A program made the translations under genes and the position numbers. DNA of 24,243 bases from Sphaeroforma arctica JP610 (taxonomy: Eukaryota; Opisthokonta; Ichthyosporea; Ichthyophonida): NCBI RefSeq assembly GCF_001186125.1, contig NW_014040447.1, positions 76,565 through 100,807 of the forward strand. Reading direction: 5' to 3'. Numbering within the stretch: the stretch's first letter is position 1; the number at the start of each line of letters is the position of its first letter. Below, in pieces: positions 17,934-24,243 of the stretch. The notes below the pieces were generated by a model. The model was not told where the DNA came from. It saw nothing but the letters and a program-made list of their open reading frames with translations, and did no database searches.

Positions 17934-19002
17934 GTATATATATACTACATACATACATATATATATTTATATACATTATATATATATATATATATATATA
18001 TAAATACGAATGTAACAAATATATACAGATATCTTATTTGAATTTTTTGAGAAGGATACAATCCTTCATGTTGGACCAAACGTTTTGTTTCATGGAATTT
18101 AGACCACGAGACCAGTCCATATACCTAATAGTTCAGATACCTTGGTTATAACATACCTTCAACACCGCCTTATGTGCACAATCGAGCATGGTGATGCACT
18201 CTCCGAACCATCCCAATTTCACCTCAACGCTACATGTGGTCTCCATTCTGCAGGCAATAAACAGTATTTTGTCAATAAATACAATAAGAATTCATAAACG
18301 TCCAGATACAACACACAAGTATGTCAATCGATATGGGACGAATTCACAGACTTTCAAATACATCCGACTACTTTAGGCAAATTGAGCTGATAGGCCAGGC
18401 AAAAGATACAATAATTCCATATCGCTCAACCGCCTTTTATGTAGAAGATAATAAAGGTTTCAGCGAATGATAAATACGTATTGAACGTAACGAGAGAAAC
18501 TGCGTTGCGATAATGCTAATTGAGGTAAACCATGACCTAAAAATATACTAGGCCATTCGTATCTATGTGATATATAACATGCCACTACTAAAACCCGGAA
18601 CGATTTAAGTGCTAAATACACGCAGCTTTATTAATTCACGTACTGTAAAGTAAGCATGCAAAGAAATAGCGATCACATGGCAGAATATTTGACCGAAGGC
18701 CGAGAACCAATTGATACTTCACCACCCATATACCTTTCCTCACAAAAAAAAATTACACAGCCAAACAGACAACGTAAAATATCGCACAACATATATTTAC
18801 CGAAACCTCAGAAGCCTTTGAAACTAAATAAAACTTTAACAAACACGAATGTACATTGCTCCCATACATTATTGTACGAAAGCAGACATACAGCGCTAAA
18901 AATCACATAACACATCGTTTAAACACCGCCGTACCTTTGTAACTTCAGTAGTCGCTGCAGCGCCATCTCCGCCTGTTGGCGCGAGTGAACCCTACCCGGC
19001 AT
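4709..19002 (-). CDS. RIF1: RIF1-like protein (replication timing / telomere / PP1-recruiting factor), 10 exons
   Basis: Join on the minus strand: 19002-18935, 18247-18157, 17578-17414, 17228-15581, 15143-14335, 13823-13703, 12966-12800, 12465-11925, 11198-11053, 10681-4709. All nine junctions have GT donors (GTACGG, GTATGT x4, GTAAGT, GTGAGT, GTGAGA, GTATAT) and AG acceptors, and keep phase. The total is 9729 nt, 3242 residues (human RIF1 is about 2470). Residues 24-160 read as the RIF1 N-terminal alpha-helical repeat: [19 protein letters not shown] parallels human AALQALGFCLYNPKITSEL, and [13 protein letters not shown] parallels WVISKQTFPSEVV. The protein is expected in the nucleus, bringing PP1 to chromatin to restrain origin firing; this role comes from the family, not from this sequence. 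The start is the first ATG after an in-frame TAG 15 nt upstream. The unusual size comes from disordered insertions. The family call rests on my own comparison from memory. Confidence 0.75.
10682..11052 (-). other. RIF1 intron 9 with TACTAAC branch point
   Basis: 371 bp. On the minus strand, TACTAAC (10699-10693) is followed by the acceptor GAACTAAAG at 10690-10682. The box matches the optimal eukaryotic branch-point heptamer and supports the exon 10 start. The branch-to-acceptor distance is short. Confidence 0.6.
11053..11198 (-). CDS. RIF1: RIF1 exon 9
   Basis: 146 nt, entering with two bases (completing Ala) and leaving in phase 0 at CAG|GTATAT. Codes for [20 protein letters not shown] and [19 protein letters not shown], two clear amphipathic helices. 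These are probably the last of the helical-repeat region before the long disordered exon. Confidence 0.65.
11199..11924 (-). other. RIF1 intron 8 with a repeat of about 100 bp in three copies
   Basis: 726 bp. Diverged copies headed by a YAATGTGGATTGTAACATTT-like word begin near 11268, 11367 and 11464. Acceptor TATATTGTGCAG. Confidence 0.65.
11925..12465 (-). CDS. RIF1: RIF1 exon 8 (helical segments split by a repeat-coded linker)
   Basis: 541 nt, residues 1024-1203. [20 protein letters not shown] and [18 protein letters not shown] form one helical piece. A linker follows whose DNA includes (CG)9 and codes for HARARAR. Then comes [20 protein letters not shown] and the helix around [20 protein letters not shown]. 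The donor is G|GTATGT at 11924. Reading through instead gives a run of hydrophobic residues to 11716 that I take to be intron. The GTATGT donor is supported because exon 9 completes the split codon in frame. Confidence 0.65.
12179..12196. repeat. (CG)9 run inside coding exon
   Basis: Alternating CG dinucleotide run, continued by TGTGTGCGTGCACC, inside exon 8. It codes for the ARAR stretch of the linker. Confidence 0.95.
12466..12799 (-). other. RIF1 intron 7
   Basis: 334 bp, with donor GTGAGA and a strong acceptor (CAATTCTACCAATTCTACAG). No other content noted. Confidence 0.6.
12800..12966 (-). CDS. RIF1: RIF1 exon 7
   Basis: 167 nt coding for [20 protein letters not shown] and a linker to STEAQNQ. 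It enters with two bases of an Ala codon and leaves in phase 0 at CAG|GTGAGA. Basic and probably disordered. Confidence 0.58.
12967..13702 (-). other. RIF1 intron 6 with microsatellites and degenerate repeats
   Basis: 736 bp. Contains (TA)n at 13410-13449 and 13550-13596, a CA run at 13392-13411, two CCCTAAA units at 13331-13344, and three diverged words CAGCG-TTG around 13142, 13198 and 13266 that suggest an old tandem duplication. The acceptor is TATACTTATCTACAG. An antisense-free frame on the minus strand extends from 13285 into exon 7, but no acceptor within it keeps phase other than the one at 12967. Confidence 0.55.
13703..13823 (-). CDS. RIF1: RIF1 exon 6
   Basis: 121 nt, [20 protein letters not shown] and a charged tail to KIQ, entering in phase 0 and leaving in phase 1 at CAAG|GTATGT. 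The first 16 residues form a plausible helix; the rest is charged linker. Confidence 0.62.
13824..14334 (-). other. RIF1 intron 5
   Basis: 511 bp, with donor GTGAGT and acceptor TTGGTACTTGTACAG. Minus-strand Cys/Val-rich frames at 14389-14087 arise from CA-like sequence. Nothing else seen. Confidence 0.55.
14335..15143 (-). CDS. RIF1: RIF1 exon 5 (disordered, repetitive)
   Basis: 809 nt, residues 658-927, entering with two bases of a codon and ending in phase 0 at TCAGTG|GTGAGT. Ser/Thr/Pro/Lys-rich, with three or four degenerate repeats of a SAP-L/V-SQSK-HR module ([42 protein letters not shown]). The end ([13 protein letters not shown] and AAAAAAHTR) may be helical. No enzymatic motif. The frame stays open upstream to 15222, but only the acceptor at 15144 fits the phase of exon 4. 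Confidence 0.62.
15144..15580 (-). other. RIF1 intron 4
   Basis: 437 bp, with donor GTAAGT followed at once by a short (TA)n tract (15554-15569) and acceptor AAATCACTCTACAG with TTCTAAAT as a possible branch site. Nothing else seen. Confidence 0.6.
15581..17228 (-). CDS. RIF1: RIF1 exon 4 (domain continuation plus long disordered insertion)
   Basis: 1648 nt, residues 109-657, with acceptor CTGATACACACAG in phase 0 and donor AATG|GTAAGT in phase 1. Residues 109-161 (RLPTDAI... through [17 protein letters not shown]) continue the RIF1 helical domain. About 160-270 is disordered and basic. About 274-320 ([20 protein letters not shown]) looks like a further helical repeat, similar in pattern to the W-AKLVIPLVVHS segment of human RIF1. 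A HWLLFDPS...[13 protein letters not shown] segment near 380-420 may be one more. The rest is disordered and ends in a basic cluster ([13 protein letters not shown]) that would serve as a nuclear localisation or DNA-contact patch. Confidence 0.7.
17414..17578 (-). CDS. RIF1: RIF1 exon 3 (core of Rif1 N-terminal domain)
   Basis: 55 codons, phase 0 at both ends, with acceptor TTCCTTTACAG and donor CAG|GTATGT. It codes for [13 protein letters not shown] followed by helices ending LLIWCLKVQ. This is the most conserved-looking piece: the AALxxLG helix, the Leu-rich second helix, then the W-C-L-x-x-Q motif that in RIF1 proteins precedes the conserved F/L-P-S/T dipeptide supplied here by exon 4. Confidence 0.78.
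17579..18156 (-). repeat. RIF1 intron 2, almost wholly (TA)n/(CA)n microsatellites
   Basis: The intron holds TA tracts at about 17594-17628, 17696-17730, 17747-17771, 17814-17840, 17898-17932 and 17976-18002, and a CA tract at 17873-17898. One TA tract ends only about 15 bp from the exon 3 acceptor. Open frames here (YIYIYI) are artefacts. Confidence 0.9.
18157..18247 (-). CDS. RIF1: RIF1 exon 2
   Basis: Enters in phase 2 (completing an Arg codon) and codes for [20 protein letters not shown], then [10 protein letters not shown], ending in phase 0 at [18 protein letters not shown] with the following helix aligns with LPRLYKVLKTHI of human RIF1 just before the conserved AALxxLG helix of exon 3. 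Confidence 0.7.
18248..18934 (-). other. RIF1 intron 1
   Basis: 687 bp, AT-rich, with donor GTACGG and acceptor TTGCCTGCAG. A plus-strand frame of about 84 codons at 18656-18910 has no supporting signals and I reject it. No repeats of note. Confidence 0.6.
18935..19002 (-). CDS. RIF1: RIF1 exon 1 (initiator)
   Basis: Codes for [20 protein letters not shown] plus LQ, ending in phase 2 at AAAG|GTACGG. It is amphipathic and helical, as expected for the first helix of the repeat array. The ATG lies at 19002-19000. An in-frame TAG sits 15 nt upstream, so no longer N-terminus is possible without another exon. Confidence 0.65.
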
Positions 19003-20047
19003 TATGGAGACGTATATCTATATGTATAGGTATTGGAAAGCGTGCTCGTATACCTATAGTATATACATTTGGCTATGCATGAATATGTCTTCTATATATA
19101 TATATATATATATAATATTACGAATGAATGTGTAAGAAAATGTATTTCTCTCTTTCTCTGTGTGTGTATGTGAGTGTAACGATTCCAGGTAACAAATAAG
19201 GCAGAAAAGTCCGAAAGCCATTCAGATAGCAGTATTCGGGAGAAACGGTAAAGCTTCACACATGTATCGAAAGTAGATATACCTTGTATCAATCGAAAGG
19301 TACATATATTGGTAGTGTCAATTCGATACACACCACACTGCGGTGATACACACTATACATCGCATATGTAGTTTGTTTAAAGTCTTCCATACGCGAAAGT
19401 GATGGCAAGGCACGGCAACATTCGCAGTACATACACACTACACCCGTAATACACACTACACACGCTGTGCATCGCACAAATATGAGTAGCTATGCACGTA
19501 TGTTAGCTATCTGTAGTAAGGTTAGTAGCTAAACTGCAGTATGTAAAGTGGATAGCGAGTACATATGTATTTAGAACAAATAATATTGAAATGCACTTTT
19601 GTGGGAGATGTACAGATTTTTTTTAAACACAAAACTACATTTGAGCACAAAACACCGCCGACCGCTGACGATCGCGCACAAAGGCTTTTGGAGTATTTTG
19701 GCGCGTTTTTTGCATGCATTCTGGCGTCGTCAGCAGATTTCTAGTTTAATACATGTCGTAAACTAGTTCACGACCGTAATACGATACTGGAAAGTATATC
19801 ATTTTAATTACAGACGCAGTTGTCAGGACATTTCCAACATGATATTTACCAGCTCTGCAGATTTTGTGGCACATTGTTTCAGACTTGGTAGACTTCTGAT
19901 ATACATACATAAATACCTGTATTTACATGCAAATTTCTCTTGTGTAAATAAATAATATTCGTAGGTTATCACAACTATGCGTGCAATACTTATTTACATT
20001 AAACACAAACTCACACTTTGTTAGACTATAGACGCAACTGAATAGTC
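19003..20047. promoter_or_regulatory. Shared spacer between two divergent genes, putative bidirectional promoter
   Basis: 1045 bp between RIF1 (leftward) and the SUMO-site gene (rightward). It holds a (TA)n tract at 19095-19113 and a diverged direct repeat of TACACACTACAC words (about 19330-19480). A GC-richer patch (19640-19735) contains TTTGGCGC at 19697-19704, which matches the E2F consensus TTTSSCGC. No canonical TATA box stands out at either start. I infer promoter function from position. Confidence 0.45.
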
Positions 20048-21241
20048 ATGCCTCGTTGGAACTATGTAGATCCCCGGGCGTGTGCGGCTTCGGCAGAGTG
20101 GCAGCATTCGTTAGATGTACATGTAGTGACTGCTAAGATGTACGAAGACACTATTTCTGGCTATGGTCTAGGGTTGTATATTGTGAATGATGACGGCGAT
20201 AGTGCTTGTGAGGATGCTAATACAGAACCAACAGTATTATCAGATATAACGGAACCGAAAGAGTCGTCTTATGAGTATAAGGAGGTCAAAATGGAAGGTG
20301 GTATATCGACGGTTTTAACAGAGTCAATGGGGCCGAAGGAGTCATCTCATATGCATACGAAGGTTAAAAAAGAAGACGCCGAGAAAGGAAATGATATGGC
20401 AGATAAAAAGGTACCAACGGAATCAAAAGATTCAGTACATGAGCATATGGAGGTGAAAGAAGAAGGTGATGTATTGGGTATGAATATAAAAGAAAGTAGG
20501 AACAACGTAGCGAAAGTGGATGAGTTGATAGATGTAGATTCCGAATGTTGTCCAGACCACTCAGAGGATAAAGTAAAGGCCGAGTATGGTTACAGCCAAA
20601 ACGACATAGACAACACCAATAGTAACACATATAGTAGTGCTAGTGCGAATGAGATGTCACAGGTACACTCAGAGGATAAAGTGAAGTCTGAGCATAGTTA
20701 TGCACACTGTCAAAACAGTACAGAATATATTCGCAGTAGCACACGTAAAAGTACTAGTATTAATGAGACGGCAGAAGCACACACTAAAGACAGCCAAAAC
20801 AACAAACACAACACCAATGATGACACAAATAAAAATATCAGTGCAAATGGGGTATCACAAGCACACTCAGAAGCTAAACTGAATTCCGACCATGATTCCA
20901 CACACAGCCGAAACAACACACAAACCACTAGTAGCAGCACACATAAAAGTACCAGTACGAACGGGACGTCAAAGGCGCACTCAGAGACTAAATCTGAGTC
21001 TGAGTATGATCAGGAAACTACAGGTGGTGGGAAAACGACAGGGAATAGGTTAGCCATGCCATTGTATTACGTATCTCCAGCTGTCGCTCAAGATCGATCT
21101 ACCACATGGGGACCAATGGAAGGTATGGTATTTAGGCCATTGGTATATACACCAGGTGTACTACGTGTATTGGCCTTACAGGACCGTAAACGTTTTAGGA
21201 AACGCAGGGGCAAGGTTATGCGTGGCCTAACTGAGCCGTAA
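20048..21241 (+). CDS. Unrecognised protein with five SUMO-acceptor consensus sites in repeats and a SIM-like motif
   Basis: Intronless, 397 residues; the ATG follows an in-frame TGA 9 nt upstream. The N-terminus (MPRWNYVDPRACAASAEWQH, to about residue 50) looks ordered. Residues 70-145 hold three degenerate repeats of a PTES-x-KES-x-EHxEVKxEG type. Residues 170-320 hold about four repeats of 36-37 residues (HSEDKVKxE...SxNxT...STSxNE). psi-K-x-E sites lie at K81 (VKME), K107 (VKKE), K137 (VKEE), K177 (VKAE) and K213 (VKSE). LIDV at 160-163 followed by DSE fits a SUMO-interacting motif. The last 60 residues (LAMPLYYVSPAV...YTPGVLRVLALQ) again look ordered and end in a basic cluster (RKRFRKRRGK) usable as a nuclear signal. 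Function unknown; a nuclear SUMO substrate or scaffold is an inference from motifs. Confidence 0.75.
   Translation: MPRWNYVDPRACAASAEWQHSLDVHVVTAKMYEDTISGYGLGLYIVNDDGDSACEDANTEPTVLSDITEPKESSYEYKEVKMEGGISTVLTESMGPKESSHMHTKVKKEDAEKGNDMADKKVPTESKDSVHEHMEVKEEGDVLGMNIKESRNNVAKVDELIDVDSECCPDHSEDKVKAEYGYSQNDIDNTNSNTYSSASANEMSQVHSEDKVKSEHSYAHCQNSTEYIRSSTRKSTSINETAEAHTKDSQNNKHNTNDDTNKNISANGVSQAHSEAKLNSDHDSTHSRNNTQTTSSSTHKSTSTNGTSKAHSETKSESEYDQETTGGGKTTGNRLAMPLYYVSPAVAQDRSTTWGPMEGMVFRPLVYTPGVLRVLALQDRKRFRKRRGKVMRGLTEP
20550..21010 (+). repeat. In-frame tandem repeat of about 110 bp, about 4 copies
   Basis: Copies start at the CACTCAGAG/CACTCAGAA words near 20558, 20665, 20863 and 20974, with a shortened copy between 20778 and 20860. 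The spacing is a multiple of three, so the frame is kept. The first two copies retain a perfect psi-K-x-E; later ones have drifted (KLNSD, KSESE). Confidence 0.8.
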
Positions 21242-21255
21242 ACGTTTTAGGAAAC
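21184..21255 (+). repeat. 20-bp direct repeat over the stop codon, 52 bp apart
   Basis: CCGTAAACGTTTTAGGAAAC occurs at 21184-21203 inside the coding frame and again at 21236-21255, where it supplies the TAA stop in a shifted frame. Similarity goes on beyond the identical 20 bp, so a tandem duplication of about 52 bp is likely. Confidence 0.9.
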
Positions 21256-21962
21256 ACACGGATAAGGGTTTTATAAGTTGATGTATTGACAATTGGTCAT
21301 ATGTGCGTGTTTCTAATCTATTGTGCAGTTTCCGTTTTGGTTCCGCTGGGCACGTATGTATTGTTAAAAAACACAGGAATGAGGGTTAGGTGTTGATTGC
21401 GCATTGGCTTAGTTGGATATGTGCGTGCACTTATAGTCACAGGGATCATGTCAACATATTTTGTAATTAATTAATTGATTGCCCATATCCACTTGTGTAT
21501 GTCCGTCTGTCAGAGAAATGCTTTTTTAAATCGGGGTTGGATCGTCATTATGTGATACTTTACTTCTTGCGCAACCGCTGCTATGACTGTTCGTGCTGCC
21601 AACAAGGGCAATCTCGATCAAAATCTCTCAGCCAACGAGTCTGCTATCCCTGTTTTATGCTAGAGTGCTGTACCGCACTTTTCATATTCGCCTTCCCGTT
21701 GTCAAGTGTAACTTGACTAGTTGCGGATTTTCGAGGGACGAACGGAGCTATTTGTATAGACCAATCACAAAGGATGCCTCTTGAAATTCGTACTGAACGC
21801 AAAACCTGCAAGTTCTGTTCTATTTAGTAGGCTATGCAAGTTCGGCAGAAAAAGAGATTGTGTGTTTATTTTATACTCGAAATACATGACTGTGGGTTTT
21901 AATTTTTGAATTGGTGGGTATTGTGTTGGGGTCGCACTTTCTGTCTCGCGCACAATCTTCAG
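21256..21962. other. Spacer with no called gene
   Basis: 3' flank of the preceding gene and 5' flank of the DUF7918-like gene. A GTTAAAAAACACAGG segment near 21364 resembles the duplicated end of the preceding gene. No canonical AATAAA seen close to the stop. Short open frames here have no support. Confidence 0.45.
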
Positions 21963-22068
21963 ATGGCCCTCTTGAACACACAACTAGTCAATCCAAGCAC
22001 GTCTCTGTCTTTCAAAATGAAGCTGCCCGTCGCCCCTACCGATCCAACGATTCTGTGCCCCTCTACGG
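21963..22068 (+). CDS. Candidate 5' exon of the DUF7918-like gene
   Basis: ATG at 21963 (or an in-frame ATG at 22017) opens MALLNTQLVNPSTSLSFKMK and continues to CPSTG, with a candidate donor G|GTATTC at 22069. Its phase 1 end joins the phase of the main exon at 22229 and would give CPST-A-GWYVCAPRTSHFEI. The donor is weak and the peptide is not diagnostic, so other upstream exons are possible. Confidence 0.38.
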
Positions 22069-22228
22069 GTATTCTGATCGCAATTAGACCCAACGGATAT
22101 TCAACTTGCCACGTGTAGTCATATTACATACAGTCCTTATGCGTCTTACTCGTTTCCACTCATATCTGGATTAGTTAGGAATCTCTATCCAACTCAAAGC
22201 CCACAAAAATCTACTTCCAATTCCACAG

Positions 22229-22962
22229 CCGGCTGGTACGTGTGTGCGCCACGTACGTCCCACTTCGAGATCCGGGTGTCACCCTTATTTGGGTCGCTCA
22301 CGAAAAAGCGGTTTGCATCGGCCTACGATGACGTTTTGGTGTGGTTGTACGTGGACGGGGCTGTGTGCAACGTCGAAGGTAACATAGCAACCAAACACAG
22401 TGATATAGTGTATCAGGGGATCAAACAGATCGCAGACGGAGATACAACGGTGGTAAGTAGGTTTATGTTCCAGGCTGCCAAGATGACTGAGGAAGAAGCG
22501 GTGAGAAAGGGGGAGGGTGATGGTGGGCAGGACGAAGTGGGAACGATCAGACTAGTGTTCAAGGGTGCGTACAAGGGCAAACACGAGCCTATAGGGTACG
22601 AGCGGTACCAGAACCATGTACACAAGGCTAGAGCCAAAGTGACTGAGAAGGAGGCTATTAAGAAGGGCAAGAGTCTGGGGGTGGGCAAAGGCGCTGCGTT
22701 GAATGTAAAGCGCAGCAAGCACGCAGACTTTGAATATCCCGAGCATCTACAAACAGAGCTATTCGAGCATGAGATTGTGATACGGCTACGGGAATGCTTT
22801 TGGATGGAGAGTAGAAAGCTGGTTGATGTTAAAGGAAGGGCTTGTACGCACAGCATGAGTGGTCGGGAGGTGAAGGGAGAGAGTTCTGGGAAGAGACCGA
22901 GACTTCAGAGCGATTGGGACCTCGGGATCAAGAATGAGGATGGTATCATCGATCTTTGCTAG
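22229..22962 (+). CDS. DUF7918-like protein, main exon
   Basis: Acceptor ACTTCCAATTCCACAG at 22228, then 244 codons ending TAG at 22960-22962. The order of elements matches what I know of the DUF7918 family: GWYVCAPRTSHFEIRV (the C-W-I-x-S-E-x-G-K-x-F-strand position), LYVDGAVCN, DTTVVSRFMFQAAKMTEEEA, then DEVGTIRLVFKGAYKG. This is a beta-rich domain of unknown function, common in fungi and some protists. The C-terminal third is basic (KKGKSLGVGKGAALNVKRSK), followed by a helix (HLQTELFEHEIVIRLRECF) and a KRPR-type nuclear signal (GKRPRLQSDWDLG). The role is not known. The family name is from memory of the pattern and was not searched. Confidence 0.68.
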
Positions 22963-23384
22963 CATCGCGATTGGTCTAAACTAAACTCTGAACTGATCAG
23001 CAATGTATGTTTCCAGATGTGTTGTTGAGCGCTTACCAGCTCAGAGTACTGTGTAGGATATTGTTGTGTGACGAGTTTTAACATATATGACGCAGCAGAC
23101 GAGTTTATAAAAATATGACGCAGAAAAGGGACTGTCATCCGAAGGAGGGTGTCGGACATAGAACAAAGATGACGATTGGTGGAGCGTCATGTGTGAGTTT
23201 ATTCTCGATCCAGCGGTCTAGCCCCTCAACAAGCGTTGGCATGTGCAGGTGCTATGGCTTGCGATGTTGAGCGTACTGGGAAGCGAGATGGATTCTGCTG
23301 TTCATATCTCTCTCGGCAGATCCCACGATATCATTCACCCCTGCTTCCATCATTCATGATACAACGCCAACCTTATTGCCATAT
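22963..23384. other. 3' flank with no called gene
   Basis: A minus-strand 41-codon segment (23159-23037) ending at GTAAGC looks exon-like, but I could not place a partner exon. No canonical AATAAA close to the stop at 22962. Confidence 0.4.
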
Positions 23385-23793
23385 ATCGTGGCTCAGCATA
23401 AAAACTGCGATACACACATGGCTCGGCGCATATACATGGCTTAGTATATACATGACTCAGTATATGCACATGGCTCAGTATACGAACTGCGGTATAAACA
23501 TAGCTCAGTATGTATCCATGACTCGGTATATAAACTGCGATATAACCATGACTCAGTATATAAACTGCGATATATGCATGACAGTATAGATACATGGCTC
23601 AGTATATACAATACTCAGTATATGTACATGGCTCAGTATATGAACTGATATAAACATAGCCCAGTATATATACATGACTCGGTATATAAACTGCGATATA
23701 AGCATGATTCAGTATAGATACATGGCTCAGTATATACATGACATTGTATGTGTACACGGATCAGTATACAAATATGACTCAGTATGAAAAACA
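23385..23793. repeat. Degenerate minisatellite of CATGRCTCAGTATA-type units
   Basis: About 400 bp in which a word close to ATACATGGCTCAGTATATA recurs roughly every 17-40 bp, alternating with AACTGCGATATAA. About fifteen units can be counted by eye. At least three contain exact TGACTCA (for example 23453-23459). Open frames across it on both strands are repeat artefacts. Confidence 0.85.
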
Positions 23794-23874
23794 ATATATT
23801 CTCGCAACGATGGTCTTGCAGAGGGACCACTGGAGCATTGTACACGTTAAAAATAACATGATACAATATCTAAA

Positions 23875-24001
23875 CTATAGCAAGGGCTTCTGAGTGTTAA
23901 GAGAGTCCTCGACAAAACTGCTGCCAGCACTTTGCCGACTCTGTATGTGAAAGTGCCAAGGGTATTCGGTGTCGTCAAAAGGACCATGCATTCGTAGAAG
24001 T
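23875..24001 (-). CDS. Probable last exon of a further minus-strand gene (partial)
   Basis: Strong acceptor (TTAGTTTCTCGCTCCACAG) at 24002, then one base plus 41 codons: LLRMHGPFDDTEYPWHFHIQ and SRQSAGSSFVEDSLNTQKPL plus L, TAG at 23877-23875. The composition (W, H, F, D, P mix) is protein-like and unlike the repeats beside it. The preceding exon would lie beyond 24243 or in 24060-24243, where I see no clear donor. Family not recognised. Confidence 0.42.
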
Positions 24002-24243
24002 CTGTGGAGCGAGAAACTAACACCAACAAAGACCACAAAAGCAGGTGATCTGCTCCGTGAACTTGACGGATAGCACAATGGCTAGTACTGATGCATATAC
24101 GTCGCAGGTGCTACTAATACTCTAAAATGCTATGAAGCTACTCACTATACTATACTCAGGATATTCAAATGTACGTATATATCCATATTCGCATCGTGAA
24201 CCAAACAAAATCTGACTATATATGTACCATTCTGAGTCGGAGA

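Noticed and set aside
18656-18910. Plus-strand 84-codon frame in RIF1 intron 1
   Set aside because: AT-rich, Lys/Thr/Asn-biased, no signals; typical of random AT-rich DNA.
23037-23159. Minus-strand 41-codon segment starting MSDTLLRMTV and ending at a GTAAGC donor
   Set aside because: Looks exon-like, but no phase-matched partner exon was found, and a gene running left would lie antisense over the DUF7918-like exon.

Overview
The window is nuclear eukaryotic DNA. The coding parts are exons with GT..AG junctions that keep phase across introns of about 185-740 bp. One intron carries a TACTAAC branch-point box. Spacers and introns are full of (TA)n and (CA)n microsatellites and degenerate minisatellites. 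I see no operons, ribosome binding sites, rRNA, tRNA, CRISPR or recognisable retroelement. The gene style (large introns, very long disordered exons, a RIF1 of animal type, a DUF7918-like gene) would suit a unicellular opisthokont such as an ichthyosporean, but that assignment is only an inference.

Most of the window (19002 down to 4709, minus strand) is one gene, which I assemble from ten phase-matched exons into a protein of about 3242 residues. The N-terminal residues 1-160 match the RIF1 N-terminal helical-repeat domain. The best stretch spans the exon 3/exon 4 junction (LLIWCLKVQ + RLPTDAI, against human ALWVISKQTFPSEVV). The helical part is broken up by long disordered segments (exons 4, 5, 7). 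It is followed by a single 5.97-kb exon of disordered, Ser/Thr/acid-rich sequence holding two pairs of motifs that resemble SILK and RVxF PP1-docking sites, in the same order as in animal RIF1. Four more phase-consistent exons (4270 down to 2473) could be the true 3' end of RIF1 or a separate small gene.

Left of these (1-2470) lie a long (TA)n tract, a CA-rich tract, a possible two-exon start of another minus-strand gene (921-734), and a small plus-strand ORF with a signal-peptide-like start and 24-residue repeats (1651-1866).

Right of RIF1, a spacer of about 1 kb (19003-20047) with a GC-richer patch and an E2F-like box separates RIF1 from a divergent, intronless plus-strand gene (20048-21241). 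I do not recognise its family. It carries five psi-K-x-E SUMO-acceptor consensus sites, some within tandem repeats of about 36-37 residues, plus a SIM-like LIDV-DSE motif. Next is a plus-strand gene resembling the DUF7918 family (22229-22962, with a probable upstream exon). Then comes a minisatellite built of CATGRCTCAGTATA-like units (23385-23793) and what looks like the last exon of a further minus-strand gene (24001-23875).

RIF1 is known to recruit PP1 phosphatase to control replication timing, telomeres and break repair. The divergent neighbour may share its promoter and, judging by its motifs, may be a SUMO-pathway substrate or scaffold. A functional link between the two is speculation.
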